A stretch of 5,713 bases of DNA from Planctomycetota bacterium (GCA_016872875.1 VGYW01000503.1:1-5713); one strand, 5' to 3'; numbered from the stretch's first letter, positions 1 to 5,422 are shown. The notes: generated from the letters alone by a model not told the origin. Made by a program: numbers and translations.

Positions 1-51
1 GGCGCTCGGGGTATGCTTCAACGGGTGGGAGGGGAATGAGCCCGGAGCGCT

Positions 52-60
52 CATAGTGGG
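52..60 (+). repeat. Lone right arm (CATAGTGGG) of the palindromic array
   Basis: CATAGTGGG followed by CCAA matches the right arm and flank of the complete palindromic unit ending at 1099 (CATAGTGGGCCAA in both). The preceding bases (roughly 35-51, ending GGAGCGCT) loosely resemble the interior of the complete units, with deletions. The expected left arm CCCACTATG is not present between position 1 and here, so this is either a degenerate unit or one whose left part lies outside the window. Confidence 0.55.
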
Positions 61-77
61 CCAACGAGTGAGCGGTG

Positions 78-99
78 ACGGTGCCTGACACCGTGATGC
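78..99 (+). repeat. 22-bp direct repeat, left copy, with palindromic core
   Basis: These 22 bases recur without mismatch at 944-965, on either side of the HEPN/nucleotidyltransferase gene pair; the bases just outside the two copies differ. The repeat holds a 6-bp inverted repeat, ACGGTG and CACCGT, around the 5-nt centre CCTGA, so it can fold as a hairpin on either strand. It could be a dispersed REP-like repeat, a duplication made when the gene pair inserted, or a recombination site; the sequence alone does not decide. Confidence 0.8.
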
Positions 100-101
100 T
101 G

Positions 102-116
102 GCAAGCTCCGCTTGC
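102..116 (+). repeat. Small perfect hairpin GCAAGC-TCC-GCTTGC
   Basis: A 6-bp perfect stem with a 3-nt loop lies just right of the left 22-bp repeat and upstream of the HEPN gene promoter. No T-run follows, so it is not a convincing terminator. It may be part of the dispersed repeat material that fills positions 1-160, where no gene was found. Confidence 0.4.
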
Positions 117-163
117 TCCGCCGCCGCCAGGGTGTTGCCGGCGGCTGAGCCAACGCAGCCTAC

Positions 164-193
164 TTGCAGTTGACCCCATCTCAAGAGTATACT
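164..193 (+). promoter_or_regulatory. Candidate promoter of the HEPN/nucleotidyltransferase pair
   Basis: A -10-like TATACT lies at 188-193, five of six matches to TATAAT. The -35 is weak: TTGCAG at 164-169 gives an 18-nt spacer but only three matches, while the better TTGACC at 170-175 sits only 12 nt upstream. Transcription would start near 200, leaving a leader of about 27 nt that contains the GGAGG at 214-218. The box lies outside the left 22-bp repeat but inside the repeat-bounded segment, so the pair would carry its own promoter. Confidence 0.4.
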
Positions 194-226
194 ACGCAGG
201 GAAGCGTAGGGCCGGAGGACCCACTG

Positions 227-616
227 GTGGCCAACCGCTCACAGGACTGGTTCAAACAGGCAGAGAGCGACCTCCGCCATGCCGAGCGGTCGCAGGGCGA
301 GGGTGCGCACGACTGGGCCTGCTTCGCCGCGCAGCAGGCGGCGGAAATGGCCGTCAAAGCGCTGCACCTTCGTCTGGGCCAGGAAGCCTGGGGACACGTG
401 GTTGCCAAGCTGCTGAGGGAATTGCCGCCGGCTGCCGGGGCGAGCGAGGACCTGATCCAGAAGGCCCAGGTGCTGGACGGCTACTACATCCCTCCGCGCT
501 ACCCGAACGGCCACCCGTCGGGTGCTCCCTTCGAGCACTATGGTCCTCTTCACAGCGATGGGGCGATTCGTTATGCCCGTGAGATCGTTGGATTCGTCCG
601 TCCTCAAATGGCCTGA
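227..616 (+). CDS. HEPN-domain protein (HepT-like candidate RNase toxin)
   Basis: A 129-aa all-helical HEPN-family protein. Visible hallmarks are the N-terminal helix WFKQAESDLRHA (8-19), the helix FAAQQAAEMAVKALHL (33-48), and the late segment DGYYIPPRYPNG (84-95), resembling the conserved RYP region of this HEPN type. R91-YPNG-H96 fits the Rx4-6H catalytic pattern of HEPN RNases, but it lies in the RYP loop region, so catalysis is uncertain. Start: GTG at 227 has GGAGG at 214-218, 8 nt upstream; the longer reading from TTG at 164 runs through the candidate promoter and is unlikely. The downstream nucleotidyltransferase gene overlaps its 3' end by tens of bases. In HepT/MntA systems (established for the family) the HEPN partner is an RNase toxin held inactive by adenylylation from its nucleotidyltransferase partner. 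Many HEPN/MNT pairs are uncharacterised, so the toxin role is inferred from family and context. Confidence 0.85.
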   Translation: MANRSQDWFKQAESDLRHAERSQGEGAHDWACFAAQQAAEMAVKALHLRLGQEAWGHVVAKLLRELPPAAGASEDLIQKAQVLDGYYIPPRYPNGHPSGAPFEHYGPLHSDGAIRYAREIVGFVRPQMA

Positions 617-962
617 TCTGATCACCGTGCGCCACGCCCTTCGACGCTGGGTCAAGGAAGCCGTGCGCCAACACCCCGGCACCCTTCTGATCGGCTACTT
701 CGGCTCCTATGCCCGCGGCGATTGGGGCGTGGGCAGCGACCTCGACCTCATCATCGTAGTCGAGGCATCCGATGTCCCCTTCGAGCAGCGTTCCGCCCAA
801 TGGGACACCACGGCTCTCCCTGTTCCCGCCGATGTCCTCGTCTACACCCGCGCGGAATGGGAGGCCCTTGAGCCGAGCCGTCGCTTCACCCGTGTGCTGG
901 CCCGGCAAGCCGTTTGGCTGCACGGCGACGCGGCCTACGGGCTACGGTGCCTGACACCGTGA
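573..962 (+). CDS. MNT-type nucleotidyltransferase (MntA-like candidate antitoxin)
   Basis: A minimal nucleotidyltransferase of about 129 aa with the polymerase-beta fold signature GSx10DxD: GSYARGDWGVGSDLDL, with G44, S45, D56 and D58, and a probable third metal-binding acid D87 in PADVLVYT. In characterised MntA proteins this site transfers AMP to a tyrosine of the partner HEPN toxin; that activity is inferred here. The gene overlaps the HEPN gene, indicating coupled expression. The start is ambiguous: ATG 573 (weak GGGG about 9 nt upstream), GTG 579 and TTG 588 all keep the KWPDLITV segment that related proteins seem to begin with; an upstream GTG at 522 looks too long. The last five residues, RCLTP, and the TGA stop lie within the right 22-bp repeat, so the natural C-terminus may have been replaced at the repeat junction. 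A full catalytic core is present, so the gene looks functional. Confidence 0.83.
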   Translation: MPVRSLDSSVLKWPDLITVRHALRRWVKEAVRQHPGTLLIGYFGSYARGDWGVGSDLDLIIVVEASDVPFEQRSAQWDTTALPVPADVLVYTRAEWEALEPSRRFTRVLARQAVWLHGDAAYGLRCLTP

Positions 963-965
963 TGC
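944..965 (+). repeat. 22-bp direct repeat, right copy
   Basis: Perfect match to 78-99, in the same orientation and 866 bp away. It includes the last codons and the stop (960-962) of the nucleotidyltransferase gene and ends 2 nt before the first 59-bp palindromic unit. Recombination between the two copies would delete the whole HEPN/nucleotidyltransferase pair and leave one repeat. Confidence 0.8.
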
Positions 966-967
966 CT

Positions 968-1026
968 GACCCACTATGGGAGAAACGGCCCCGGATGCTT
1001 CCGGATCGCCAGAATCTCATAGTGGG
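968..1026. repeat. 59-bp palindromic unit 1
   Basis: The unit starts with GACCCACTATGG and ends with CATAGTGGG; the 9-bp arms CCCACTATG (970-978) and CATAGTGGG (1018-1026) are perfect inverted complements. The interior carries GGATGCTTCCGGATCGCCA (993-1011), shared at 18 of 19 positions with unit 2. It lies just beyond the nucleotidyltransferase stop, so the RNA could fold there, but no T-run follows. Terminator, REP/MITE-like element and protein-binding site are all possible. Confidence 0.75.
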
Positions 1027-1040
1027 TGAAGTTTGAGGTT

Positions 1041-1099
1041 GACCCACTATGGTGGGACCGCCAGGGATGCGTCCGGATCGCCAAAGCGCCCATAGTGGG
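1041..1099. repeat. 59-bp palindromic unit 2
   Basis: A second unit of the same length and orientation, 73 bp downstream of the first. Arms CCCACTATG (1043-1051) and CATAGTGGG (1091-1099) are perfect; including flanks, TTGACCCACTATGG and CCATAGTGGGCCAA pair at 13 of 14 positions. The shared interior is at 1065-1083. Small compensating length changes inside the units keep both at 59 bp. It ends 7 nt past the mtnA stop, between genes converging from both sides, where a bidirectional terminator would be useful, although no T-run is seen. Confidence 0.75.
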
Positions 1100-1106
1100 C
1101 CAAACA

Positions 1107-2165
1107 TCAGGCGTCGGCGGGCGAGAGGGCGGAGCGGATGTTGGCTTCGGTGACGGGGGAGATGACGCCGCGCTCGGTGACGATGCCGGCGATGAGGCGG
1201 GCGGGGGTGACGTCGAAGGCGGGGTTGTAGACGCCCACGCCATCGGGAGCGGTTGGGCGGCCGAAGCCGCAAGTGACCTCTTCGGGCCGCCGCTCCTCGA
1301 TGGGGATGGCCTCTCCGCTGGGCAGCGAGAGGTCGAAGGTGCTGGCAGGAGCGGCGACGTAGAACGGGACGCCGTGCTCGCGGGCGAGGACTGCGACGCC
1401 GTAGGTGCCGATCTTGTTCGCGGTGTCGCCGTTGGCGGCGATGCGGTCGGCCCCCACGATTGCGAGGCCGACCTTGCCCTGGCGCATGACCACGGCGGCC
1501 ATGTTGTCGCAGATGAGCGTCACGTCAATGCCGGCGTGGAGGAGTTCCCAGGCGGTCAGGCGTGCCCCCTGGAGGAGGGGGCGGGTCTCGTCGGCGAAGA
1601 CGCGGAAGCGTTTGCCCTGCTCGTGGGCGGCGAAGAGGACGCCGAGTGCGGTGCCGTAGTCAGCAGTGGCGAGGCCCCCCGCGTTGCAGTGGGTGAGCAC
1701 GCCGCCGCCGTCGGGGACCAGCGGCGCGCCGTGGCGCCCGATGGCGCGGCAGACCGCCCTGTCCTCCTCGAGGATGGCGCGGGCCTCCCGCAGCAGCCGC
1801 TCCTTCAGGTCCGGGATGGACAGCCCGCGGCTCCCGTCGGCGGCGCGCTTCATCCTCTCCAGCGCCCAGAAGAGGTTGACGGCGGTGGGGCGGGCGGTGG
1901 TCAGGTAGCCGGTGGCCTTCTGGAGTTCCTGGCGGAAGGCGTCGAAAGTGACGGCGGCTGATTTCTGGACGCCCAGGACGGTTCCGAGTGCGGCGGCGAT
2001 GCCGATGGCGGGCGCGCCCCGCACGCGGAGCACGCGAATCGCCTCCCACATCTGCTCGATGGTCAGGCACTTGATCTGCTTGAACTCGGTGGGGAGGAGC
2101 GTCTGGTCAATCAGCCGCGCGCAGCCGTCCACGCCGCCAAGCCATTCGATTGTGGGAAGTGGCAT
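1107..2165 (-). CDS. mtnA: S-methyl-5-thioribose-1-phosphate isomerase
   Basis: This 352-aa protein converts the aldose methylthioribose-1-phosphate to the ketose methylthioribulose-1-phosphate in the cytosolic methionine salvage pathway. Visible family motifs are RGAPAIGIAAA (49-59), THCNAGGLAT (158-167), DETRPLLQGARLTAWEL (192-208), CDNMAA (219-224), VGADRIAANGDTANKIGT (237-254) and YNPAFDVTP near the C-terminus. C160 and D240 fall at the numbers of the catalytic cysteine and aspartate of Bacillus subtilis MtnA as I recall them, which supports the start at ATG 2165; it has AAGGG 8 nt upstream. An in-frame extension to 2207 would overlap the preceding gene and is not needed. The length is normal for the family. 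It is the last gene of the minus-strand cluster, 10 nt after the protease stop. Some archaeal relatives isomerise ribose-1,5-bisphosphate; MtnA is the better fit. No other salvage gene is in the window. Confidence 0.95.
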   Translation of the reverse strand: MPLPTIEWLGGVDGCARLIDQTLLPTEFKQIKCLTIEQMWEAIRVLRVRGAPAIGIAAALGTVLGVQKSAAVTFDAFRQELQKATGYLTTARPTAVNLFWALERMKRAADGSRGLSIPDLKERLLREARAILEEDRAVCRAIGRHGAPLVPDGGGVLTHCNAGGLATADYGTALGVLFAAHEQGKRFRVFADETRPLLQGARLTAWELLHAGIDVTLICDNMAAVVMRQGKVGLAIVGADRIAANGDTANKIGTYGVAVLAREHGVPFYVAAPASTFDLSLPSGEAIPIEERRPEEVTCGFGRPTAPDGVGVYNPAFDVTPARLIAGIVTERGVISPVTEANIRSALSPADA

Positions 2166-2175
2166 GGGAAGGCCC

Positions 2176-2697
2176 TTAGACACCAAGCCTCGTGCAAAGG
2201 CGCGCAAGCTTTCTCGCCAGGCGGCTGTTCGAGAAGCAAAGCTCCCTGTCGGGTCCGTTCAGCAGCCCGGTGAACTGCTTCAGGACGGGAAGACCGATAA
2301 CCGGGTACTCAATGTCATTGCATGTGCCTACGTAGAAAACGCCGGGAAGCTCCTGGCCGTCGAGCGAGATGCGTGCGCGGAGAAGGACACCGACAGAGCT
2401 GCCACCGATCCCGCGGCACTCGTATGACACCGGGGTGCTGCGCGCAGCAATGGAACCATCTATGTACACCGGTTTCCCTGCGGCGATCTCCCTGATGCCT
2501 ACGATGATTCCCGGCACTAGAATGCCTTCCGCGCCGGTGTCCACATGAGCCCACATTGGAACTGCCTCGACACTGCCATCGAGGAGCCCAAACCTGAACT
2601 CCGCATGCACAGCCGGGAGATCACCGGCTTCGAGGGGGCCTTCCCGAGGCCACTTGCTCAGGGCTTCATCCGTCGTGTACTGCCCTCTCCAGTTCAT
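2176..2697 (-). CDS. Retropepsin-like aspartic protease, single domain
   Basis: A 173-aa protein with the aspartic protease active-site motif: AHVDTGAEGILVP, with D53-T54-G55-A56 in the usual hydrophobic setting, and the second family element VIGLPVL (133-139), which corresponds to the hydrophobic-hydrophobic-Gly stretch that packs under the active site. Like retroviral proteases it has one half-site, so it should act as a homodimer; this is family inference. There is no signal peptide or membrane segment, so it is probably cytosolic. The C-terminus (about 155-173) is rich in arginine and lysine. ATG 2697 has GGAGG 9 nt upstream and overlaps the previous stop in an ATGA, indicating translational coupling to the DUF5678-like gene. 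Its substrate is unknown; the coupled upstream proteins are the obvious candidates for partners or substrates. Confidence 0.8.
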   Translation of the reverse strand: MNWRGQYTTDEALSKWPREGPLEAGDLPAVHAEFRFGLLDGSVEAVPMWAHVDTGAEGILVPGIIVGIREIAAGKPVYIDGSIAARSTPVSYECRGIGGSSVGVLLRARISLDGQELPGVFYVGTCNDIEYPVIGLPVLKQFTGLLNGPDRELCFSNSRLARKLARLCTRLGV

Positions 2698-3386
2698 CGT
2701 ACGCCGCCTCCCCCAACCGGGCTCCTGTGGCCAGAGAGAACGCGCGAGACCATCTCCTCTCCCTTGGGCGGGACGAAGAGCACCGGTGGCGGGATTCCCT
2801 TCTGTCTCACCACGTCCTCCAGCGCATCGTACGAATCAGCAATGGCCACCAGAATGGTGCCCTTCACCGCCAGCCATTTCCCGGGGTAGTGCTCGTGCCA
2901 CAGGTCCTTGCACTGCCGCCATGCATCCAACTCCTCAAACACGTAGACACCCTTGCCCGAATCAGCCTGTGCGGGTGCCGCTCTCTCCGCTTGCGGGCTG
3001 CCATCGAGCAGCTTCGCGATACATGCGCCCACCGCATGGAGGTAGTACTCGTTGAACGGCGATTCCACCTGCCGCTGGCCGGGGTCCACCCTCACCCGCT
3101 TGGAGACAACGATGAGGAGGCCGCCGTACCGATAGCTCGCATAGAAGTTCGCGAAGTGCTCGTCGGTCGCACCCCTTGCCACATTTCCCGGCCAGTGCTC
3201 CAGCACCGCGCCGTCGATCAGCCTGTCCAGAATCGCCGAGTAGGTCGCGCGTAACCGCTGGCTCTCGTCGTCCGCTGGTTCGATGTGGTCCCCCTCCATG
3301 GTGAAGAAGAAGACCCGGTCACACTCAAAGGGCTTCTGCCTCAAGACCTCCGCGACTTGCTGCCTCGCGCGCTCTGTGAGGATCAT
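2694..3386 (-). CDS. Protein of unknown function with C-terminal DUF5678-like domain
   Basis: A 230-aa soluble protein with no signal peptide or membrane helix. Residues about 155-208, including LWHEHYPGKWLAVKGTILVA and the run GIPPPVLFVPP, resemble DUF5678, a small domain typified by a YPGKW-like motif, a short beta strand and a final hydrophobic strand. I recall DUF5678 genes often standing next to retropepsin-like protease genes, as here. The N-terminal 125 residues are not recognised: they start with a charged helix, then a strand VFFFTMEGD (about 25-33), and later the hydrophobic YGGLLIVVSKRVRV; an alpha/beta sensor-like fold is only a guess. An Ala/Pro/Gly-rich stretch (about 128-148) links the halves. 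The start ATG 3386 has AGGGA 5 nt upstream and overlaps the receiver gene stop in an ATGA; the stop overlaps the protease start the same way. The C-terminus ends in a GGGG tail. Confidence 0.72.
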   Translation of the reverse strand: MILTERARQQVAEVLRQKPFECDRVFFFTMEGDHIEPADDESQRLRATYSAILDRLIDGAVLEHWPGNVARGATDEHFANFYASYRYGGLLIVVSKRVRVDPGQRQVESPFNEYYLHAVGACIAKLLDGSPQAERAAPAQADSGKGVYVFEELDAWRQCKDLWHEHYPGKWLAVKGTILVAIADSYDALEDVVRQKGIPPPVLFVPPKGEEMVSRVLSGHRSPVGGGGVR

Positions 3387-3820
3387 GGCTTTCCCTGGAG
3401 ACAGAGGCTGATACTCTCAGCCACACGGATGCAGGGGAGGGGTTTGCTGAAGAGCGCCTCGATGGAGAGGGCCTTGACCCGCGCCAAGACCTCCTTCACC
3501 TCCAGCCCGAGCCCGGTGATCACGAAGACAGGAACAGAGTCCCCTGTGCCATGAGCCGCGCACACCCCACGGCGTATCCCCTCCAACAGGGCTATGCCGT
3601 TCTTTGCAAGTGGAGGGTCCTTCCTGGCGTCCCCCGCCTCACGTTCAGGGAGCAGCAGATCGAGAACCACCGCGTCGAAGACTGTCCTCATAAGAGCGTC
3701 GGCGGCCTGCGATCTTGTGCGTGTCTCCACAATCTGGAACCCCCGCTTCTTGAGCTCCAGCACCACGCCGGCTACGCTGTCCGCCTCATCATCCGCGACG
3801 AGTATTGTCTTCATTGCCAT
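3383..3820 (-). CDS. Stand-alone response-regulator receiver protein
   Basis: A 145-aa CheY-like receiver domain with no output domain. From ATG 3820: acidic pair D10-D11 (VADDE), phosphoacceptor D54 in VVLDLLLPE, switch threonine T102 (VITG) and conserved lysine K126 followed by proline (SKP). All phosphorylation-site residues are present, so it should be phosphorylated by a histidine kinase that is not in this window. An unusually long loop follows D54: about 16 extra charged residues (EREAGDARKDPPLAKNG) before the next helix. Start: ATG 3820 has GGA 5 nt upstream, and ATG 3814 is a near-equal alternative; a longer reading from 3889 would run through the promoter region. It is the first gene of a tightly coupled cluster, overlapping the DUF5678-like gene by ATGA, so its output is likely protein-protein contact with those products. 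Confidence 0.88.
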   Translation of the reverse strand: MAMKTILVADDEADSVAGVVLELKKRGFQIVETRTRSQAADALMRTVFDAVVLDLLLPEREAGDARKDPPLAKNGIALLEGIRRGVCAAHGTGDSVPVFVITGLGLEVKEVLARVKALSIEALFSKPLPCIRVAESISLCLQGKP

Positions 3821-3864
3821 CGTGGTCCACTGCGGTCGTGACACACACAGTCGCCCCGCAGCAC

Positions 3865-3894
3865 AGCCTACCACGGACCCATGCGACAAGTCAA
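3865..3894 (-). promoter_or_regulatory. Candidate promoter of the receiver-protease-mtnA cluster
   Basis: On the minus strand TTGACT (3889-3894) is followed after 18 nt by TAGGCT (3865-3870). The -35 matches the sigma70 consensus well, the -10 only moderately. Transcription would start near 3858, about 38 nt before the receiver start codon. It lies in the 182-bp gap between the 77-aa gene and the receiver gene, the only sizeable gap in this minus-strand series. No operator palindrome is evident; a GGGCC/GGCCC inverted pair lies upstream at 3934-3951. Confidence 0.4.
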
Positions 3895-4002
3895 ACGCAA
3901 CTGCTCATGCCGCGCCATGGCCAGCTCGCAGTCGGGCCACGCCACCGGCCCGCCTCCCGCCAAGGGCAGAGAGCTTGAATCAGCAACCAGAAACCCCTAC
4001 TC

Positions 4003-4236
4003 CTACTCCTGCTCCGTGACCTTGATCCGCTGGGCGCGGCCCTTCGGCTTGCCCTCGGCGGTGAGGGACTCGACCCTGTGGTCAATGAGGCTGCGGAGTG
4101 CGAGGAGGAGCTCGACCTTGGCCTTCTTGAGGTGGCCGACGAACTCCGAGGCGCCCTTGACCTCCGGGCAGAGGCGGTCGAGGATGTCGTAGAAGGGGCA
4201 CTTGAACTCCGGGCACTCACCTGGCTGCTTTGGCAT
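4003..4236 (-). CDS. Small cysteine-containing protein coupled to the ArsA-like ATPase
   Basis: A 77-aa protein I do not recognise. Its N-terminus has three spaced Cys-Pro pairs: C8 (ECPEF), C13 (KCPFY) and C23 (LCPEV), which with H35 could bind a metal; no fourth cysteine is present. A helix follows that is amphipathic and ends in KKAKVELLLALRSLIDHRVE (about 36-55), a likely dimerisation or partner-binding helix, then a basic/acidic tail. ATG 4236 is chosen because GGAGG (complement at 4245-4249) lies 8 nt upstream; an in-frame TTG at 4251 adds five residues without a better site. The gene overlaps the last 20 bases of the ATPase gene in another frame, so the two are probably co-translated. 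ATPase cofactor or metal-delivery partner is an inference from position only. Confidence 0.68.
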   Translation of the reverse strand: MPKQPGECPEFKCPFYDILDRLCPEVKGASEFVGHLKKAKVELLLALRSLIDHRVESLTAEGKPKGRAQRIKVTEQE

Positions 4237-5422
4237 CTTGGCTGCCTCCAAAGACGATCCTTACGTGTCCGCCCTCGAGCGTGGCCGCCGAGGGCTCAAG
4301 CGCCGCCACACGACGCGGCAGCGCGACGAAGCGCTTGAACGAGCCGACCCGCACGATCAACTCGTCGTTGTTCTTCACGAGGCCAATCTCCCCGCTCTTG
4401 AGGAACGGGGCGTGGATGGAGAGGACGTAGGCGCCGTCCTTCTTGGCGAACTCGAATGCCTTGTCGGAGAAGAAGACGGCGGCGGGGTCTTTGTCCTTGA
4501 ACAGCTTGTCGGCCAGGCGTTCGAGCTCGGCGCGGCCCAGCATCTCGCGGCGCCCGAGCTCCACGTGCCAGATGGGCACTGGGGCGAAGCACTCGGCCGC
4601 CTCCTCGATGTAGCCCTGCTGGGACGCCCGCCAGCCCGCGAAGAACTCGTCCCGCACGCTCGACGGCAGCACGCGGTTCATCACGATGGCGTCCACCGTG
4701 AGGTCGAAGAGGTGGAAGTATGTGAAGGCGCGCTGCGTCTCCTTGAGCACCATCTTCTCGGGGTTGGTCACGAGGCGGGCGGTGGTCACTGTGGGGTCCT
4801 GGAGGAGGGCTTCGACTCCTTCGAGCTTGACGAAGAGGCGCTGGATGGCCGCGAAGTACCGGTCCTCGGGGATCGGCACGTCGGTGAGGCGCTTGGCCAC
4901 GGGGCGGACGACGCGCAGGACGTTGCGCTGGAGCCTGAAGAGCTTGTGCATGTACCACTCCAGGCTGGTGGGGAGGCTGATGAAGCGCATCGCCTCGCCC
5001 GTGGGCGCGCAGTCGAGCACCACGACGTCGAAGCTCTTCTCGCGGTTGTAGCGGTTGATGTGGAGGAGGCAGGCGACCTCCTCCATACCGGGGAGGATGG
5101 CGAGCTCGTCGGCGAGCACGTCGCGCAGGCCGGTGGTCCGCAGGAGGGTGGAGAGGTAGCCGAAGACCTCGCCCCAGTTCTCCTCGAGCTCGCGCTGGAG
5201 GTCGAGCTCCTGAATCCAGAGGTTGTCGGAGACGGGGACGGGCTTTCCGCCGCCGAAGTCCATCAGGGCCTTCGGCAGGTCGAAGGAGTCGGACAGGCTG
5301 TGGGCGGGGTCGAGCGACATCACGAGGGTGCGGCGACCGCGCCGGGCGCACTCCACGCCCGTCGCGGCCGACATCGTGGTCTTCCCCACGCCCCCCTTGC
5401 CTGCGTACAGGATGATCCGCAT
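4217..5422 (-). CDS. Get3/ArsA-family ATPase with C-terminal HSP20-like domain
   Basis: A 401-aa member of the SIMIBI class of dimeric ATPases. Deviant Walker A GKGGVGKTT (8-16) is followed by switch I LDPAHSLSDSF (37-47, with D38), PGMEE (111-115), and switch II LDCAPTGEAMRF (136-147). The segment TNPEKMVLKETQR fits the conserved stretch after it. Residues 332-391 (YVLSIHAPFLKSGEIGL... FVALPRR... EGGHVRIVF) match the ArsA_HSP20 alpha-crystallin-like domain found at the end of many bacterial ArsA homologs. It has one ATPase half, unlike the duplicated plasmid ArsA, and no CxxC zinc motif; no ars gene is nearby, so arsenite export is unlikely. A chaperone or membrane-protein-targeting role, as in eukaryotic Get3, is a family-based guess. 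ATG 5422 gives a protein beginning right before the P-loop, with GGGGA 8 nt upstream. It is promoter-proximal and overlaps the 77-aa gene. Confidence 0.92.
   Translation of the reverse strand: MRIILYAGKGGVGKTTMSAATGVECARRGRRTLVMSLDPAHSLSDSFDLPKALMDFGGGKPVPVSDNLWIQELDLQRELEENWGEVFGYLSTLLRTTGLRDVLADELAILPGMEEVACLLHINRYNREKSFDVVVLDCAPTGEAMRFISLPTSLEWYMHKLFRLQRNVLRVVRPVAKRLTDVPIPEDRYFAAIQRLFVKLEGVEALLQDPTVTTARLVTNPEKMVLKETQRAFTYFHLFDLTVDAIVMNRVLPSSVRDEFFAGWRASQQGYIEEAAECFAPVPIWHVELGRREMLGRAELERLADKLFKDKDPAAVFFSDKAFEFAKKDGAYVLSIHAPFLKSGEIGLVKNNDELIVRVGSFKRFVALPRRVAALEPSAATLEGGHVRIVFGGSQDAKAAR

Noticed and set aside
2..88. Short plus-strand frame entering from the left edge and stopping inside the left 22-bp repeat
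   Set aside because: Only 28 codons, part of it encoded by the CATAGTGGG arm; it may be the tail of an outside gene, but nothing supports one frame over another.
354..923. Minus-strand open frame (189 codons) across the HEPN/nucleotidyltransferase pair
   Set aside because: It is antisense to two recognisable families with motifs and a ribosome site, and its own product has no recognisable feature.
968..1099. CRISPR array
   Set aside because: Only two full units, each with its own internal inverted arms and a variable interior, 14-nt gap, and no cas gene; this is a palindromic repeat family, not repeat-spacer structure.
1026..1961. Long plus-strand open frame (311 codons) opposite mtnA
   Set aside because: It is the mirror of mtnA: Gly/Ala/Asp/Glu-rich low-complexity translation, no motif, and the minus strand carries an unmistakable MtnA with catalytic C160 and D240.
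3934..3951. GGGCC/GGCCC inverted repeat as terminator after the 77-aa gene
   Set aside because: The stem is 5 bp with an 8-nt loop, there is no T-run, and such GC-rich pairs are expected by chance here.
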